From: CAYWOS01 sp964459985
Lineage (GTDB): Bacteria; Bacillota; Clostridia; Christensenellales; Aristaeellaceae
Reading direction: 5' to 3'
NCBI GenBank assembly: GCA_964459985.1
Contig: CAYWOS010000003.1
Location: forward strand, 1-64,000
Length of the DNA: 64,000 nucleotides
In this document: positions 42,651 to 52,177 of the stretch, in pieces
Layout of the letters: each line of letters begins with the position of its first letter
Numbering within the stretch: the first letter of the stretch is position 1
Translations under genes and position numbers: made by a program
Notes under the pieces: generated by a model
Database searches by the model: none
The model's input: only the letters and a program-made list of their open reading frames with translations
What the model was told of the DNA's origin: nothing

Positions 42651-45274
42651 GGCGTATCCCCTCCCGTCGCCGCGAACCCGCGCGCGGGCACGGTCGTTCC
42701 GTCGATCACGACGTCCTCCGTCCGATAATTGACGTACACGCGCGCGCCGTTTGCGTAGGTCGTCCGATACACGTTTTCCGCGATCCGCTCATGCCCCGTC
42801 ATGCCCTGCCCGATCACGCGCGACAGGACGGCGGAAGCGTCCGCGTAGTCGCGTTTCAGCGCGTCCAGCCAGTCGGTGTAGTGACCTTTGTTCACGTAGC
42901 TGTAATCGGTCTCCTTGAGCAGCGCCGTCGTACGGTCTGTCAGGGTGTATTGCAGCCCCGCGCCGAACTCCACGGCGTTGAGGAGCGCCGTCCGGTAATC
43001 GTCCGCGTAGTTGAGCGCGGGCGCGGCGTAGCCGATGCAGCCGCGAATGACCGCCTGATAGAACGGCACGCTCTCGTCGGTCACGCGGAAGGCGCTGTCG
43101 GCGCAGGGCAGATCATAAATGAAATCGGCGTATGGAAGCGCGTAAGCGTTCGGGTTTTCAAAGGCGACGGACAGGCTTTGCCCGAGCGCGTTCAGCGCGG
43201 TTTCCTGCGCGGCGCGCATGGCGACGCGGTGCATGGGCGATTTGATGTAGAAATCGGAATACAGCGCATTACCCACGTCCGCCACCGCCACGGCGGATAA
43301 ATCGAGCTTCCGCGCGTCCCCGACCAGCGCGCCGACCGACCGATCCACGCGCGCGGCGTTGAACTGGTAGATCACGCGGTTGTTGTAGCGGCGGTAGCGG
43401 CTGAGATAATCATAATCGTAGCGCACGGCGATATCGCGGCTGAGGGCGCGCGCGCAGTCGGAGGACGCGGAGAACCCGCCGGGTGCAAACGCCGTGGCGA
43501 GATAAACCTGCGGCAGGAAGGCATACCCGTTCTCTCGGAGCGCCGCCGCCGCCGCGTACAGGGCTTCCCTGCCGCCCAAAGCGCCCTCGGCGTACAAGCC
43601 GTTCATCGCTTTTTGTTCAAGACCATTTTGCAGCCAGCCTTCCGCGCGGATCAGCACGCTGCCGGCGTCCACGCCCGTCGCCCGCGCGATGGGGAGCAGG
43701 CGGTCGTACGCCGTCAGGCATTCGACGCTCTTGACCGTCACGCCCGCCACCACGCGCGTGCCGGGCGCGGCGCAGATCATGTCCAGCACGAGCGGGTACG
43801 CGCTTTCCCCGCGCGCCGTCAATACGCCCTCGTCCATGAGCTTTTGACGGCAGCAAGCCGCCATGCCCATATAGTCGGCGGATGCTTCCGGCAAAAGCGC
43901 GTATTCCAGCGTCACATCGCCGCGATACGGCGCGGCCTCGAAGTAAATCTGCTGCGTGTCCAACAGCGTCATCCTGTCCACCGCCGTGGCGTTGCAGGAG
44001 ACATACGCGGTGTTGTAGGAGTTCTGCATGCCCGCCACGCGCGCGTTGAGCGCGCACAATTCCGCGCCGCTCGTCATGCGGCACAGGAAGGCGGCGGCGC
44101 CGTTCTTCACGCCGAACACGGGCAGCGACGCCTTGCCCGTCACCACATAATTGCTCATCGCGCCGCTCACGGTGTCGTCGCCGTACACGCGCATGGAAAA
44201 CGCCGTTTCGGTCGTCTTGCCGTTATTATAATAAACCAGCGTGCCGCAGCCGTCGGGCAGGAACATATAGCCGTTTTCCGAAACGCCGCCCGCGCCGAAG
44301 TATTCCAGAATGCGGATTTCATAGGGCGGAATTTTTTCGTCATACGACAGGCTGTTTTCGGGTAGGGTCACGCGCAGCCCGTCGGCGATCAATTCGTAGC
44401 GGAGCGCCACGTCGAAGTGCGCGCGCGAGGTTTCCTCGGTCGTCACTTCGTTCTGCTCATTGTCGAAGTCCAGATCGTCCCACGTGTAGCCACATAAGTC
44501 CAGATACCCGCGAATCTTTTTGAGGATGCGCGCCGAATCCTTGGTCAGGTAGTAGGTGTCCTCGTTGACGACGTTGGGGTACTTCGCCTTGAGTTTGTCG
44601 ATGTACGACTGTTCCTGTCCCGTGACCGACGCGAGGCGGTAATTCTTGAGCAAATCTTCCCTGTCGTCCTCGGACAGCGTTTCGGTGAATTTGTCCATGC
44701 GGCTTTTGCTGATCTGCTGCGGCACGTCGGCGAGCGTGACGGTGGTTTTGCCCAGATGATAGCGCACGAATAGCTGATCGTCCTTGATCTCGTAGCGCAT
44801 GCCGTCGTAGGCGATGGAATCGTTATAGCTGTCCATCTGCCCATACGCGCCCTTGGCGTTGTAGTACGTCACGGTCACCTGCGCGCCCAGCCGCTTGCGC
44901 GTCGTGCCCTCGACCATGGTTTCCTTGTCGCGGTCCTGCGGATTGGAGTACCAGATATGCCCGGTTTTCGCGTCCATGAGCGCGATCTCGGCCGTTTTTT
45001 TGTTAAAATACAGCGCGGCGGCGTCGCTTTGCAGCGCCAGCTCGAAGCCGTCCGTCAATACGGCGTCATAACCGTCCGCGTCGATTGCGTCGCGGGACGG
45101 CAGTTCGCCGTCCGAGCGCCCGACGAAAGCGAGCGAGCGCACGTCGCCGGCGGGCTGCAGGTCCAACTGCGCCGCGTCCACGTGAAACGCGGAGGTAATG
45201 AACGCCGAAGAAAGCGCCAGCAAAAGCGCGACGCCCAGCGCGACGGTCAACAGCCGTTTATGATAGGATTTCAC
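42647..45274 (-). CDS. DUF5696-domain membrane-anchored extracellular protein
   Basis: An 875-residue protein with one N-terminal membrane helix (RLLTVALGVALLLALSSAFI) and a very large extracellular part. The start follows AGGGGA. Its features match DUF5696: an early IWYSNPQDRD motif, an NGYMFLPDGCGTLVYYNNG core, and a C-terminal VYVNYRTEDVVIDGTTVPARGF. The fold of the central part suggests a glycosidase-like barrel, but I cannot point to catalytic residues. It lies between the YIP1 gene and a permease pair in Unit II, coupled to the permease by a 4-nt overlap. It is likely to be an accessory glycan-handling or hydrolytic subunit of the importer. Confidence 0.82.
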   Translation of the reverse strand: MKSYHKRLLTVALGVALLLALSSAFITSAFHVDAAQLDLQPAGDVRSLAFVGRSDGELPSRDAIDADGYDAVLTDGFELALQSDAAALYFNKKTAEIALMDAKTGHIWYSNPQDRDKETMVEGTTRKRLGAQVTVTYYNAKGAYGQMDSYNDSIAYDGMRYEIKDDQLFVRYHLGKTTVTLADVPQQISKSRMDKFTETLSEDDREDLLKNYRLASVTGQEQSYIDKLKAKYPNVVNEDTYYLTKDSARILKKIRGYLDLCGYTWDDLDFDNEQNEVTTEETSRAHFDVALRYELIADGLRVTLPENSLSYDEKIPPYEIRILEYFGAGGVSENGYMFLPDGCGTLVYYNNGKTTETAFSMRVYGDDTVSGAMSNYVVTGKASLPVFGVKNGAAAFLCRMTSGAELCALNARVAGMQNSYNTAYVSCNATAVDRMTLLDTQQIYFEAAPYRGDVTLEYALLPEASADYMGMAACCRQKLMDEGVLTARGESAYPLVLDMICAAPGTRVVAGVTVKSVECLTAYDRLLPIARATGVDAGSVLIRAEGWLQNGLEQKAMNGLYAEGALGGREALYAAAAALRENGYAFLPQVYLATAFAPGGFSASSDCARALSRDIAVRYDYDYLSRYRRYNNRVIYQFNAARVDRSVGALVGDARKLDLSAVAVADVGNALYSDFYIKSPMHRVAMRAAQETALNALGQSLSVAFENPNAYALPYADFIYDLPCADSAFRVTDESVPFYQAVIRGCIGYAAPALNYADDYRTALLNAVEFGAGLQYTLTDRTTALLKETDYSYVNKGHYTDWLDALKRDYADASAVLSRVIGQGMTGHERIAENVYRTTYANGARVYVNYRTEDVVIDGTTVPARGFAATGGDTP

Positions 45275-45298
45275 AGCGCGATCCCCTCCTTTCGCCGT

Positions 45299-47419
45299 TT
45301 ACACGCGGAACACGATTTCCTGATAGATTTGCGCGCCGAAGCCCGCCACCTCGAACAGAAGATTGAAGAACAGATACGTGAGGAACACCATCACCGCCAT
45401 CGCCAGCAGCGTCACCAGCGCCGCCGCCGCCGTGCGTCCCATGGTGAAGCCGTGCGCCTGCATATTGCCCGCCAGCAGCAGGTACGCCGTATAGATCCAC
45501 AGCCCGTACTGAATCACGTTATACACGCTGCTTTCTTCGAGCGTGAGCACGTTGGACAGCACGAGCAGCAGCACCTGTCCCAGTATCATCGGCGCCAAGC
45601 TGTAACACACCGCGCGGTAGATGTCCGCCATGCGCCCCTCGCCCTCCATGAGCGTGGTGATGCACCAGTTGGCGACCACGAACAAAGCGATGGGGAACAG
45701 CACGGCGCCCAGCGTCACAAGCGGGCTTTGCTCGCCGCCGCTATATAGGAAGCCGGACAGCGTGGCGCCCAGCAGCGCCGTGATCAGATACAGCGCGAGC
45801 AGCACGGTCGCGGCCGACACCGTGCCGCGCTTCTCGGCCTTCAGTTCATAAAACCCCTTGTACGGATGCAGCGCGCAGTAGAACGCGAAATCAACGCTTT
45901 CCAGCAGCCTGTCGAGCGATTGGAGCACCCTGCCCGACGGCTCGGCGGGCGCTTTCCGCACGCGCGCGCCGTGCTTTTTCCGGTAGATTTTCTTCACGAT
46001 CGGCAGGCATACGATCAGCAACAGCGCGCACGCGATCACGGCGAAGATTTCGGTAAAATGCGCGTCGAACACTTCCCGGCGGTACTGCTCCAGCGCGCGG
46101 CTGTAATAGCTGCGGTTCGCCGCCAGACGGAAAGAGAGCATGGCGTCGTGGTATTCGCCCTGCCGCATCTGCGATTTGCCGATGCCCAGATACGCCAGTT
46201 CGCTGTTGGTGTTATAACGGAACGCTTCCATGAAGCTGTCGCGGCTTTCCTCGTAACGGCTGTCATTATAGAAAAGGATGCCGTCCATCAGACACCGGCC
46301 GTAGGCGGTCGGCTCGTACACCGTGATCTGCCCCCGGGAGGAATCCGCCACATACAGCGTTTCGCCCACGCTGTCGATGGCGGAAGGCACCGTCACGTTG
46401 CCGTCCTGACTGCCCAGCCCGCCGAAAGCGAACAGCATTTCGCCGTCGCCGTCGTACAGGTAAATCTTGCCGCGTCTCTGATCGACGCACGCGAACAGCC
46501 CGCCGCGCATGCAGCAGATGTCGCCCAGCACCGACGCGCCCACCGCGCGCCCGGCGTACAGATTGCCCAGATCGCCCACGAGCCGTTGCCCGGAGTTATT
46601 GATGAGCACGTCGTTTCCGCCGGGGTTTAGGCGCTGTACCGAGTTCGCCATGGTGCTCTGCTCGGCCTGCGAGGTGGCGTAAATGAACCCGTCCCCGTCC
46701 AGATCGACGTTAATGTACGTCACGGGCAGGAAGGAAGACATGCTTTTGAGCTGCTCGCGCGTGGAAATCAGCCGCCAGAACAAATCCCACAGCGACGGAC
46801 GGACGGGAATGGTGCCCGAATACCCCTGAAACTGCCCCTGCGCGTCCAGCGTGACCAGCCCCTCGTAAACGCCCTCGCACACGATGCTGATCTCGCCCTG
46901 CCGCGTCACCACAACCTTCTGCGGCTTGAAATCGACGCCGGAAGCGAACTGCGGCGAGTCGGGACGACCGAACACCGCCAGCGTTTCGCCCTCGCGGCTC
47001 ATTTTAACCACGCGGCGGTTGCCGGTATCGGCGATATACACGTTTCCGTCCGCCACGTACACGCCGCGCGGGGAGGAAAACGGCGCGCCGCCCGCCCCGG
47101 TAAACACTTCGGCGGTTGAAAAATTCAGATCGGCGCGTACCACGCGGTGGTTGTCGGTATCGCACAGCCAGACATCGCCGCGCGATTCGTCGATGTACAG
47201 ATCGGACAGCGTTTTGAAGCCCGCGATGCCCATGTCCTCGGCGCGCACCACGCGCACGGGCACATACGCCGCCGCCGATTTGATTTCGCCGTTGTCGCGG
47301 TAGGAATAGTTATAGGTTTCATACGCGCCGCTTTGCTCCCTGACCGCCAGCGCGGGCGATACGGAAAGCGCCAATGCCAGAAGGACGAGGAGCGCGGCGC
47401 GCGCGGCATGCTTGAACAT
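45299..47419 (-). CDS. NHL beta-propeller / YIP1 membrane protein
   Basis: A 706-residue chimera. After a signal peptide (ALSVSPALA) come NHL-type propeller repeats (about 60-390: DVWLCDTDNHRVVRADL, NVYIADTGNRRVVKM, TLYVADSSRGQITVYE), a short TPR-like part (about 400-450: YEESRDSFMEAFRYNTNSEL), a membrane helix, a basic cytoplasmic linker, and a C-terminal five-helix YIP1 domain (about 540-706). The propeller is outside, the linker inside. AAAGGAGG precedes the ATG. YIP1 proteins of bacteria are of unknown function; here it sits mid-operon between two transporter modules. It may be a scaffold or sensor for the transporter complex (inference). Confidence 0.85.
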   Translation of the reverse strand: MFKHAARAALLVLLALALSVSPALAVREQSGAYETYNYSYRDNGEIKSAAAYVPVRVVRAEDMGIAGFKTLSDLYIDESRGDVWLCDTDNHRVVRADLNFSTAEVFTGAGGAPFSSPRGVYVADGNVYIADTGNRRVVKMSREGETLAVFGRPDSPQFASGVDFKPQKVVVTRQGEISIVCEGVYEGLVTLDAQGQFQGYSGTIPVRPSLWDLFWRLISTREQLKSMSSFLPVTYINVDLDGDGFIYATSQAEQSTMANSVQRLNPGGNDVLINNSGQRLVGDLGNLYAGRAVGASVLGDICCMRGGLFACVDQRRGKIYLYDGDGEMLFAFGGLGSQDGNVTVPSAIDSVGETLYVADSSRGQITVYEPTAYGRCLMDGILFYNDSRYEESRDSFMEAFRYNTNSELAYLGIGKSQMRQGEYHDAMLSFRLAANRSYYSRALEQYRREVFDAHFTEIFAVIACALLLIVCLPIVKKIYRKKHGARVRKAPAEPSGRVLQSLDRLLESVDFAFYCALHPYKGFYELKAEKRGTVSAATVLLALYLITALLGATLSGFLYSGGEQSPLVTLGAVLFPIALFVVANWCITTLMEGEGRMADIYRAVCYSLAPMILGQVLLLVLSNVLTLEESSVYNVIQYGLWIYTAYLLLAGNMQAHGFTMGRTAAAALVTLLAMAVMVFLTYLFFNLLFEVAGFGAQIYQEIVFRV

Positions 47420-47436
47420 GGGCAGCCCTCCTTTCG

Positions 47437-48303
47437 CTAATCTTTCATGCCGGAGGAATTCATGGTCTCAATGATGCGGCTCTGCGAACACACGAAGGTG
47501 ACGACGGGCACGGACAGCATAATCAGCGACACCGCCGCCGAAACGCCCGTGCGCGCGATGCCGCCGGACAGGATCTGATTGAGCGCCTGCGGCATGGTTT
47601 TCAGTTCCTCGGAATACACGTAGGGCGAAATGGTGTTCCACAGCGACTGAATCATCAGGATAATCAGCGTCAGCCACGCGGGCTTGACCATCGGCATCGC
47701 CACCGAATACCACACGCGCCACTCGCTCGCGCCGTCGATGCGCGCCGCCTCGATCACCGAGTCGGGCAGCGTTTCCATAAACTGTTTGATGAGGTACAGC
47801 CCCAGCGAGTACTGCATGGCGGGCAGGAGCGTCGCCGCGAAGGTGTTGAGCAGCCCCATGCGCGAAATGATGATGTAGCTGGGGATCTGCGTGACGGCGG
47901 GCGAGAACATGAGCGAGAGCACAATGGCGCTGAAAATCAGATTGCGCCCGGGAAACCTGTGCCGCGCCAGAGGATACGCCGCCAGCGACGCCAAAATCAA
48001 ATGCCCGGCCGTGCCCAAAGCCGTGAGCGTGACGGTATTGAACAGATAGCGCGAAAACGGCACCCACGACTGGCTCATCAGCTTGTTCATCGAGCGGAAA
48101 TTATCCAGCGTCGGGTTGTTGACGAGCAGTTTGGGCGGATAAATGAACAGTTCGTCGAGCGGCTTGAAGGCGTTGCTGACCACGAACACCATCGGCAGCA
48201 GCATGAACGCGCCCAGCAAAAGCAGGAACGCCACGGAGACGATGTTGCCGCCCCGGCTGCGGTTAATTCGGGCGGAGGTACGCTTGTGCACGGCGCGTTT
48301 CAT
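47437..48303 (-). CDS. Carbohydrate ABC transporter permease (MalG-like), Unit II first pair
   Basis: A 288-residue permease with six helices and the EAA loop EAARIDGASEWRVWYSVAMP. The start at 48303 lies 1 nt after the partner's stop, with AAAGGTGGG upstream; an upstream extension of the frame is spurious. The C-terminus (SQSRIIETMNSSGMKD) is typical of the LplC/YtcP branch that imports larger oligosaccharides. Confidence 0.92.
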   Translation of the reverse strand: MKRAVHKRTSARINRSRGGNIVSVAFLLLLGAFMLLPMVFVVSNAFKPLDELFIYPPKLLVNNPTLDNFRSMNKLMSQSWVPFSRYLFNTVTLTALGTAGHLILASLAAYPLARHRFPGRNLIFSAIVLSLMFSPAVTQIPSYIIISRMGLLNTFAATLLPAMQYSLGLYLIKQFMETLPDSVIEAARIDGASEWRVWYSVAMPMVKPAWLTLIILMIQSLWNTISPYVYSEELKTMPQALNQILSGGIARTGVSAAVSLIMLSVPVVTFVCSQSRIIETMNSSGMKD

Positions 48304-48304
48304 A

Positions 48305-49213
48305 TCAGCTGCCCACCTTTCGCAGCATTTTCTGGACCAGCTTGTTGCTGCCCACCATGAGCACGAACAGGATGACCGCCACGGCGGAGGCGTAGCCCAT
48401 CTCAAAGCGCGTGTAGCCGTAATCGGTGATGTGGTTGACGATGGTATGCGCGGCGTAGTCCACGCTGGGCAGACCCGCCAATCGCGCGCTCACGTCGCCC
48501 GCGCCGAACGCCGCCGTGATCTGCATCACCGCGCCGAACATAAGCTGCGGGCGCATCGAGGGCAGCGTGATATACCACAGTTCCTGCCACCGGTTGGTCA
48601 CGCCGTCCACGCTGCCCGCCTCGTACAGCGAGCGATCCACGTTTTGCAGACCGGCGATGAAGGACAGAAAGCTCGTGCCCAGGCTCAGCCACAGCGACAC
48701 GATGATGACCACCGTCAGGATATACCGCGTGTCCTCGAGCCACAGGATCGGATCGTTGAGGATGCCCAGCGTGGTCAGGATGCTGTTGATGTAGCCGTAG
48801 CTGTCGGAGGAGAACATGATCTGCCAGATCATGAACACCGCACCCGACACCGAGGGAATATAGAAGATCGTGGTCAGAACGGCGCGGGGGGCGGGCTTGA
48901 AATCGGTAATCATCCACGCCAGCAGGAAACACGCCATATAGCTGATCGGTCCCGTGATGACGGCGATAATCATGGTATTGCGCAGCGCGGTCAGGAACAC
49001 CTCGTCGTGCAGAAACAGCGTGCGGTAATTCTCCAGAAAGACAAAGCGCGGCGGCTGGAACAGGTTGAAGCCCGTGAAGCTCAAAAAGATAGAGTACAGG
49101 ACGGGCACGACGGTGAAGATGATGAACAGCGTCATGTACGGCAGGAGCATCAGATAGGACGTTTTGCTGCGCCTGATCTCGCTCCACAGCGCGCGCGGCG
49201 TTTTACGGCGCAT
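48305..49213 (-). CDS. Carbohydrate ABC transporter permease (MalF-like), Unit II first pair
   Basis: A 302-residue permease (LplB-like) with six helices and the docking loop YEAGSVDGVTNRWQELWYIT. The ATG at 49213 shares one base with the binding-protein stop (TGATG); a GTG one codon earlier is an alternative. It is coupled to the large modular binding protein before it and the MalG-like partner after it. Confidence 0.92.
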   Translation of the reverse strand: MRRKTPRALWSEIRRSKTSYLMLLPYMTLFIIFTVVPVLYSIFLSFTGFNLFQPPRFVFLENYRTLFLHDEVFLTALRNTMIIAVITGPISYMACFLLAWMITDFKPAPRAVLTTIFYIPSVSGAVFMIWQIMFSSDSYGYINSILTTLGILNDPILWLEDTRYILTVVIIVSLWLSLGTSFLSFIAGLQNVDRSLYEAGSVDGVTNRWQELWYITLPSMRPQLMFGAVMQITAAFGAGDVSARLAGLPSVDYAAHTIVNHITDYGYTRFEMGYASAVAVILFVLMVGSNKLVQKMLRKVGS

Positions 49214-52008
49214 CACTCGCTCACCTCCAGTCCGAATTCCCTGCGTTTGGCGGTAATCTCCCCGTCAATGTTTTTGACGTAATCAAGCAGCGTTTCGCCC
49301 GGGTTTTCGGCGTAATTGAGCACGCGGCGGAACGCGTTGTTCAGATGCCGCGCGGTGAAATACCCGCCCGGCACCTCGGGAATGCCTTTCACGTTGACCC
49401 ATTCCGCGTTCAGCGTGTTCAGTTCGGTCGCCGACCACGGCATGTTGTCAAACGCCTCGATATTCGCGGAGGGATAGCGCGCCGAGACGCCGAGCTGATT
49501 TTCGATGTCCTTGCCGTAGCGCGTCTGCGTATCGGCGTCCGTCCACCATTTCATGAACGTCCACGCCGCGTCCTTGTCCTCAGCCTGCGCGAGCATCATG
49601 CAGCAGATGCCCGTGCCCGACACGCTGTGATCGACGCCGTTTTCATCCTCCGTGCCCGGCACGCGCGCAAACGCCCACATGCCGCGAATCTCGGGCGCGG
49701 CGACCTGCAAAAGATTGTAGAATGTGAAATCTTCAATCACAACGGGCATTTCGCCGCTCCGAAAGCGCGTGAGCGGATCGTACTTGACGGGCAATTCATA
49801 ATCGGCGTACAGCGACACCCACATGGAAAACGCTTCCTTCGCCTGCGTGGAGGACAGTCCGCTCTTCGTGTTGCCGTCCGTATACATTTCGCCGCCGCGC
49901 TGAAACAGGAGCATCGCCATGCTCGACAGCGCCGTGTACGAGCCTGCCGCGCTGTTGGGCGGCTGGATGCCGACGGTCATGTTTTTGCGCTGCAGCCGTC
50001 CCACGACGTGGAACATTTCATCCCATGTCTCGGGCGCGCTCAAGCCAAGCTCCCCGAGCACGTCGGTGCGGTAGAACATCACGGGGAAGGTCTGCGTTTC
50101 GGGCAGCGCGTACACGCCCTCTCCGAGGCGGTAGGGCGTCAGCGCGCTGTCGCGGAAGCGCGAAGCGACGGCGGGATAATCGGCAAACGCAGTCAGATCG
50201 TACGCCGCGCCGCGCACGGCGTAATTGACCGGCTCGGAATTGACCAATTGCAGGACGACGTCCGGCCCCGCGCCGGACGCGGTGGCGTTCATGAGCTGCC
50301 CCTGCACCAGCTTGAGGTTCACGGTGATGTCGCTCTCGGGCGTGAAGGAGTTGTCGATCAACTGCTTGATGATGTTCGCCTGATCACGCCCGGCGGACAC
50401 CCATACCTCGACCGTGCGCTTGTCGTTCCCGGTCTCCAGCGCGCCGATGACCGAGTAATCCACCACGAAGGAGGAATAGAACAATTGCAGTTCGTGCGAA
50501 AGCCGATCGAGCAGACCGGCCTCCGCTGCTTCCAGCGCCTGATTCTCCCCGCCCAGCAGATAAATCTTGTCGATTTCGAGCGGCATCTGCTTCATCTGCA
50601 CCAGCCACGAGCCGAGGCTGCCCACGTTGTCCTTGAACGCTTTCAGCCGCCGCTGCACCGTTTCGGGCTTCTCGACGAAATCGAGAAGCTGGCGCGACAG
50701 CGTTTGCAAGATGCCGTTCATGCTGCCGCGACGACCGGTTTTTTCGAGAAGCATTTCGTCGCAGCACACAAGCGCGTCCGCCTGCCGTGAAAACGTCTCA
50801 AACACCTGCGGAATATTGACGTCCAACTGATAATCGCGGTAGATGTCGGGCGACGTGCCCGTCATCATCACGATCTGCCGGTACGCGGCGTTGAGCTGAT
50901 ACACCGCCTCGTCCGCCAGCGACACGATCTCGCTGAGCTGCCCGATCGTCGCCTCCATGCGCAGCGTGTGCGTGCCCTTTTCGAGGTACACGCGATAGGG
51001 CAAAACGGCGTTTTGCCAGTCCATATCGTATTCAAAGCGCACGTCGGCGAATTCGGCGAAGGGAATCTCCCCGTCGATGTATATCCGCCGCGTGGTGAAG
51101 CTGCCGGAAAGCACGTCCTGCCGCGCGCGCAGCGCCAGCGTATACAGCCCGTCCTCGGGCACGGTGAAATCCCATTCGATCCACTGCCCCTGCGTGCCCC
51201 ACGGCGCGCCGCCCACGGTATTCAGGCGCGTATTGAGCGTGCTGTAGGGCGTGGTCAGGGGCGAAGAGCGGTCGGTGCGCGCGTAGAGGACGGTATCCGA
51301 GCGCCGCGCGGTTTGCTCCGCCTCGATCACAATGCCCGCGCAGGGCGCGTCCGCGAAGCCTGCGCGCTCGTATTCCGCCAGCGCCTGCGCGTAGGCGGGC
51401 GGGGACGGCACGTTTTCGAGCCACGCGCCGCAAAGCGCCAGCACCTCGCGCGCGGCGGTGAAGGTCAGCGTATGCTCGCCCCGCGCAACATAAAACAAGT
51501 ACGGCTCGCCGTACGTGCCCGTGTGATCCTCGATCAGGGCGTCGCGCCACGCCGGTTCCTCGTGCTGCCCGGGAATGATGTCGTTGCCCGCGGCGTCGCG
51601 CAGCGAGCCGGGCGCGGCGTCGTCCGCAAAAACGCGCGGCAGCGTCGCGTATTTCGCTTCGCTGAAAGGCGTTCGCCCGTCCAACGCCACGGCGAACTCG
51701 ATATTCAGCCCGCGCGCCGGAACGGGATAATACCGAACGCCCAATTGATACAGCCCTTCCCGCTCGCAGGTGAAGGCAAACGCGATCTCCTCGGTTTCGC
51801 CGGCGACCAGCGCGTTTTCCCCGCCGACGACCTCCGCGTTCCCCCCGGACGGTGAAGCGACGATATGCGCGAGCGGCTTTTCGGCGTCCGCGAAAACCGA
51901 AAGATACTCGGCGTAGGTCAGGCGCGAGGCATCCTCCGCGCGGCAGACGCAAAGAAAGGGCAGCATCAGCACAAGACACATCAGCATTCCGACCCTTGCG
52001 CGCATCAT
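49213..52008 (-). CDS. Large modular extracellular solute-binding protein (931 aa)
   Basis: About twice the normal length. After an export signal (MMRARVGMLMCLVLMLPFLC) come two carbohydrate-binding-module-like domains (about 30-215 and 225-370), each with a GLY-L--R motif and a GxHTLxxxA strand, then a helical linker (about 370-530). The family-1 binding protein follows (about 535-931: VEVWVSAGRDQANIIKQLID, GPDVVLQLVN, PVMFYRTDVL). ACGGAGGG is 5 nt before the ATG pair at 52008. It is first in Unit II, overlapping its permease. It would capture a long glycan with the outer modules and hand it to the permease. Confidence 0.88.
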   Translation of the reverse strand: MMRARVGMLMCLVLMLPFLCVCRAEDASRLTYAEYLSVFADAEKPLAHIVASPSGGNAEVVGGENALVAGETEEIAFAFTCEREGLYQLGVRYYPVPARGLNIEFAVALDGRTPFSEAKYATLPRVFADDAAPGSLRDAAGNDIIPGQHEEPAWRDALIEDHTGTYGEPYLFYVARGEHTLTFTAAREVLALCGAWLENVPSPPAYAQALAEYERAGFADAPCAGIVIEAEQTARRSDTVLYARTDRSSPLTTPYSTLNTRLNTVGGAPWGTQGQWIEWDFTVPEDGLYTLALRARQDVLSGSFTTRRIYIDGEIPFAEFADVRFEYDMDWQNAVLPYRVYLEKGTHTLRMEATIGQLSEIVSLADEAVYQLNAAYRQIVMMTGTSPDIYRDYQLDVNIPQVFETFSRQADALVCCDEMLLEKTGRRGSMNGILQTLSRQLLDFVEKPETVQRRLKAFKDNVGSLGSWLVQMKQMPLEIDKIYLLGGENQALEAAEAGLLDRLSHELQLFYSSFVVDYSVIGALETGNDKRTVEVWVSAGRDQANIIKQLIDNSFTPESDITVNLKLVQGQLMNATASGAGPDVVLQLVNSEPVNYAVRGAAYDLTAFADYPAVASRFRDSALTPYRLGEGVYALPETQTFPVMFYRTDVLGELGLSAPETWDEMFHVVGRLQRKNMTVGIQPPNSAAGSYTALSSMAMLLFQRGGEMYTDGNTKSGLSSTQAKEAFSMWVSLYADYELPVKYDPLTRFRSGEMPVVIEDFTFYNLLQVAAPEIRGMWAFARVPGTEDENGVDHSVSGTGICCMMLAQAEDKDAAWTFMKWWTDADTQTRYGKDIENQLGVSARYPSANIEAFDNMPWSATELNTLNAEWVNVKGIPEVPGGYFTARHLNNAFRRVLNYAENPGETLLDYVKNIDGEITAKRREFGLEVSE

Positions 52009-52091
52009 TCCGCCCTCCGTTTCATCCTTTGTTGACACAAAAAGCGCCTTCTCATGTATAAATCGGTCGCTTTTCACCGCTTTTCATCCGC

Positions 52092-52156
52092 ATTATGCAA
52101 CAAATCACGGCTTCGTTCAAGCAAGCGTTGGGGAGATTATTATAACGCATGTTTCC
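52092..52156 (-). promoter_or_regulatory. Unit II promoter with type-2 operator
   Basis: TTGAAC (52120-52115), 17-nt spacer, CATAAT (52097-52092). Exactly 20 nt upstream of the -35 is GGAAACATGCGTTATA (52156-52141), a 16-nt match to the Unit III element. The element lies 22 nt after the GH31 stop, and no terminator separates Unit I from Unit II. Confidence 0.75.
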
Positions 52157-52177
52157 TGATTGCGCCACATTTTTCCG

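Noticed and set aside
52141..52156. The 16-nt shared element as a simple extra -10 box (TATAAT on the minus strand at its edge)
   Set aside because: The copy before Unit III reads TATAGG at this edge and the fixed 20-nt spacing to real -35 boxes argues for an operator instead.
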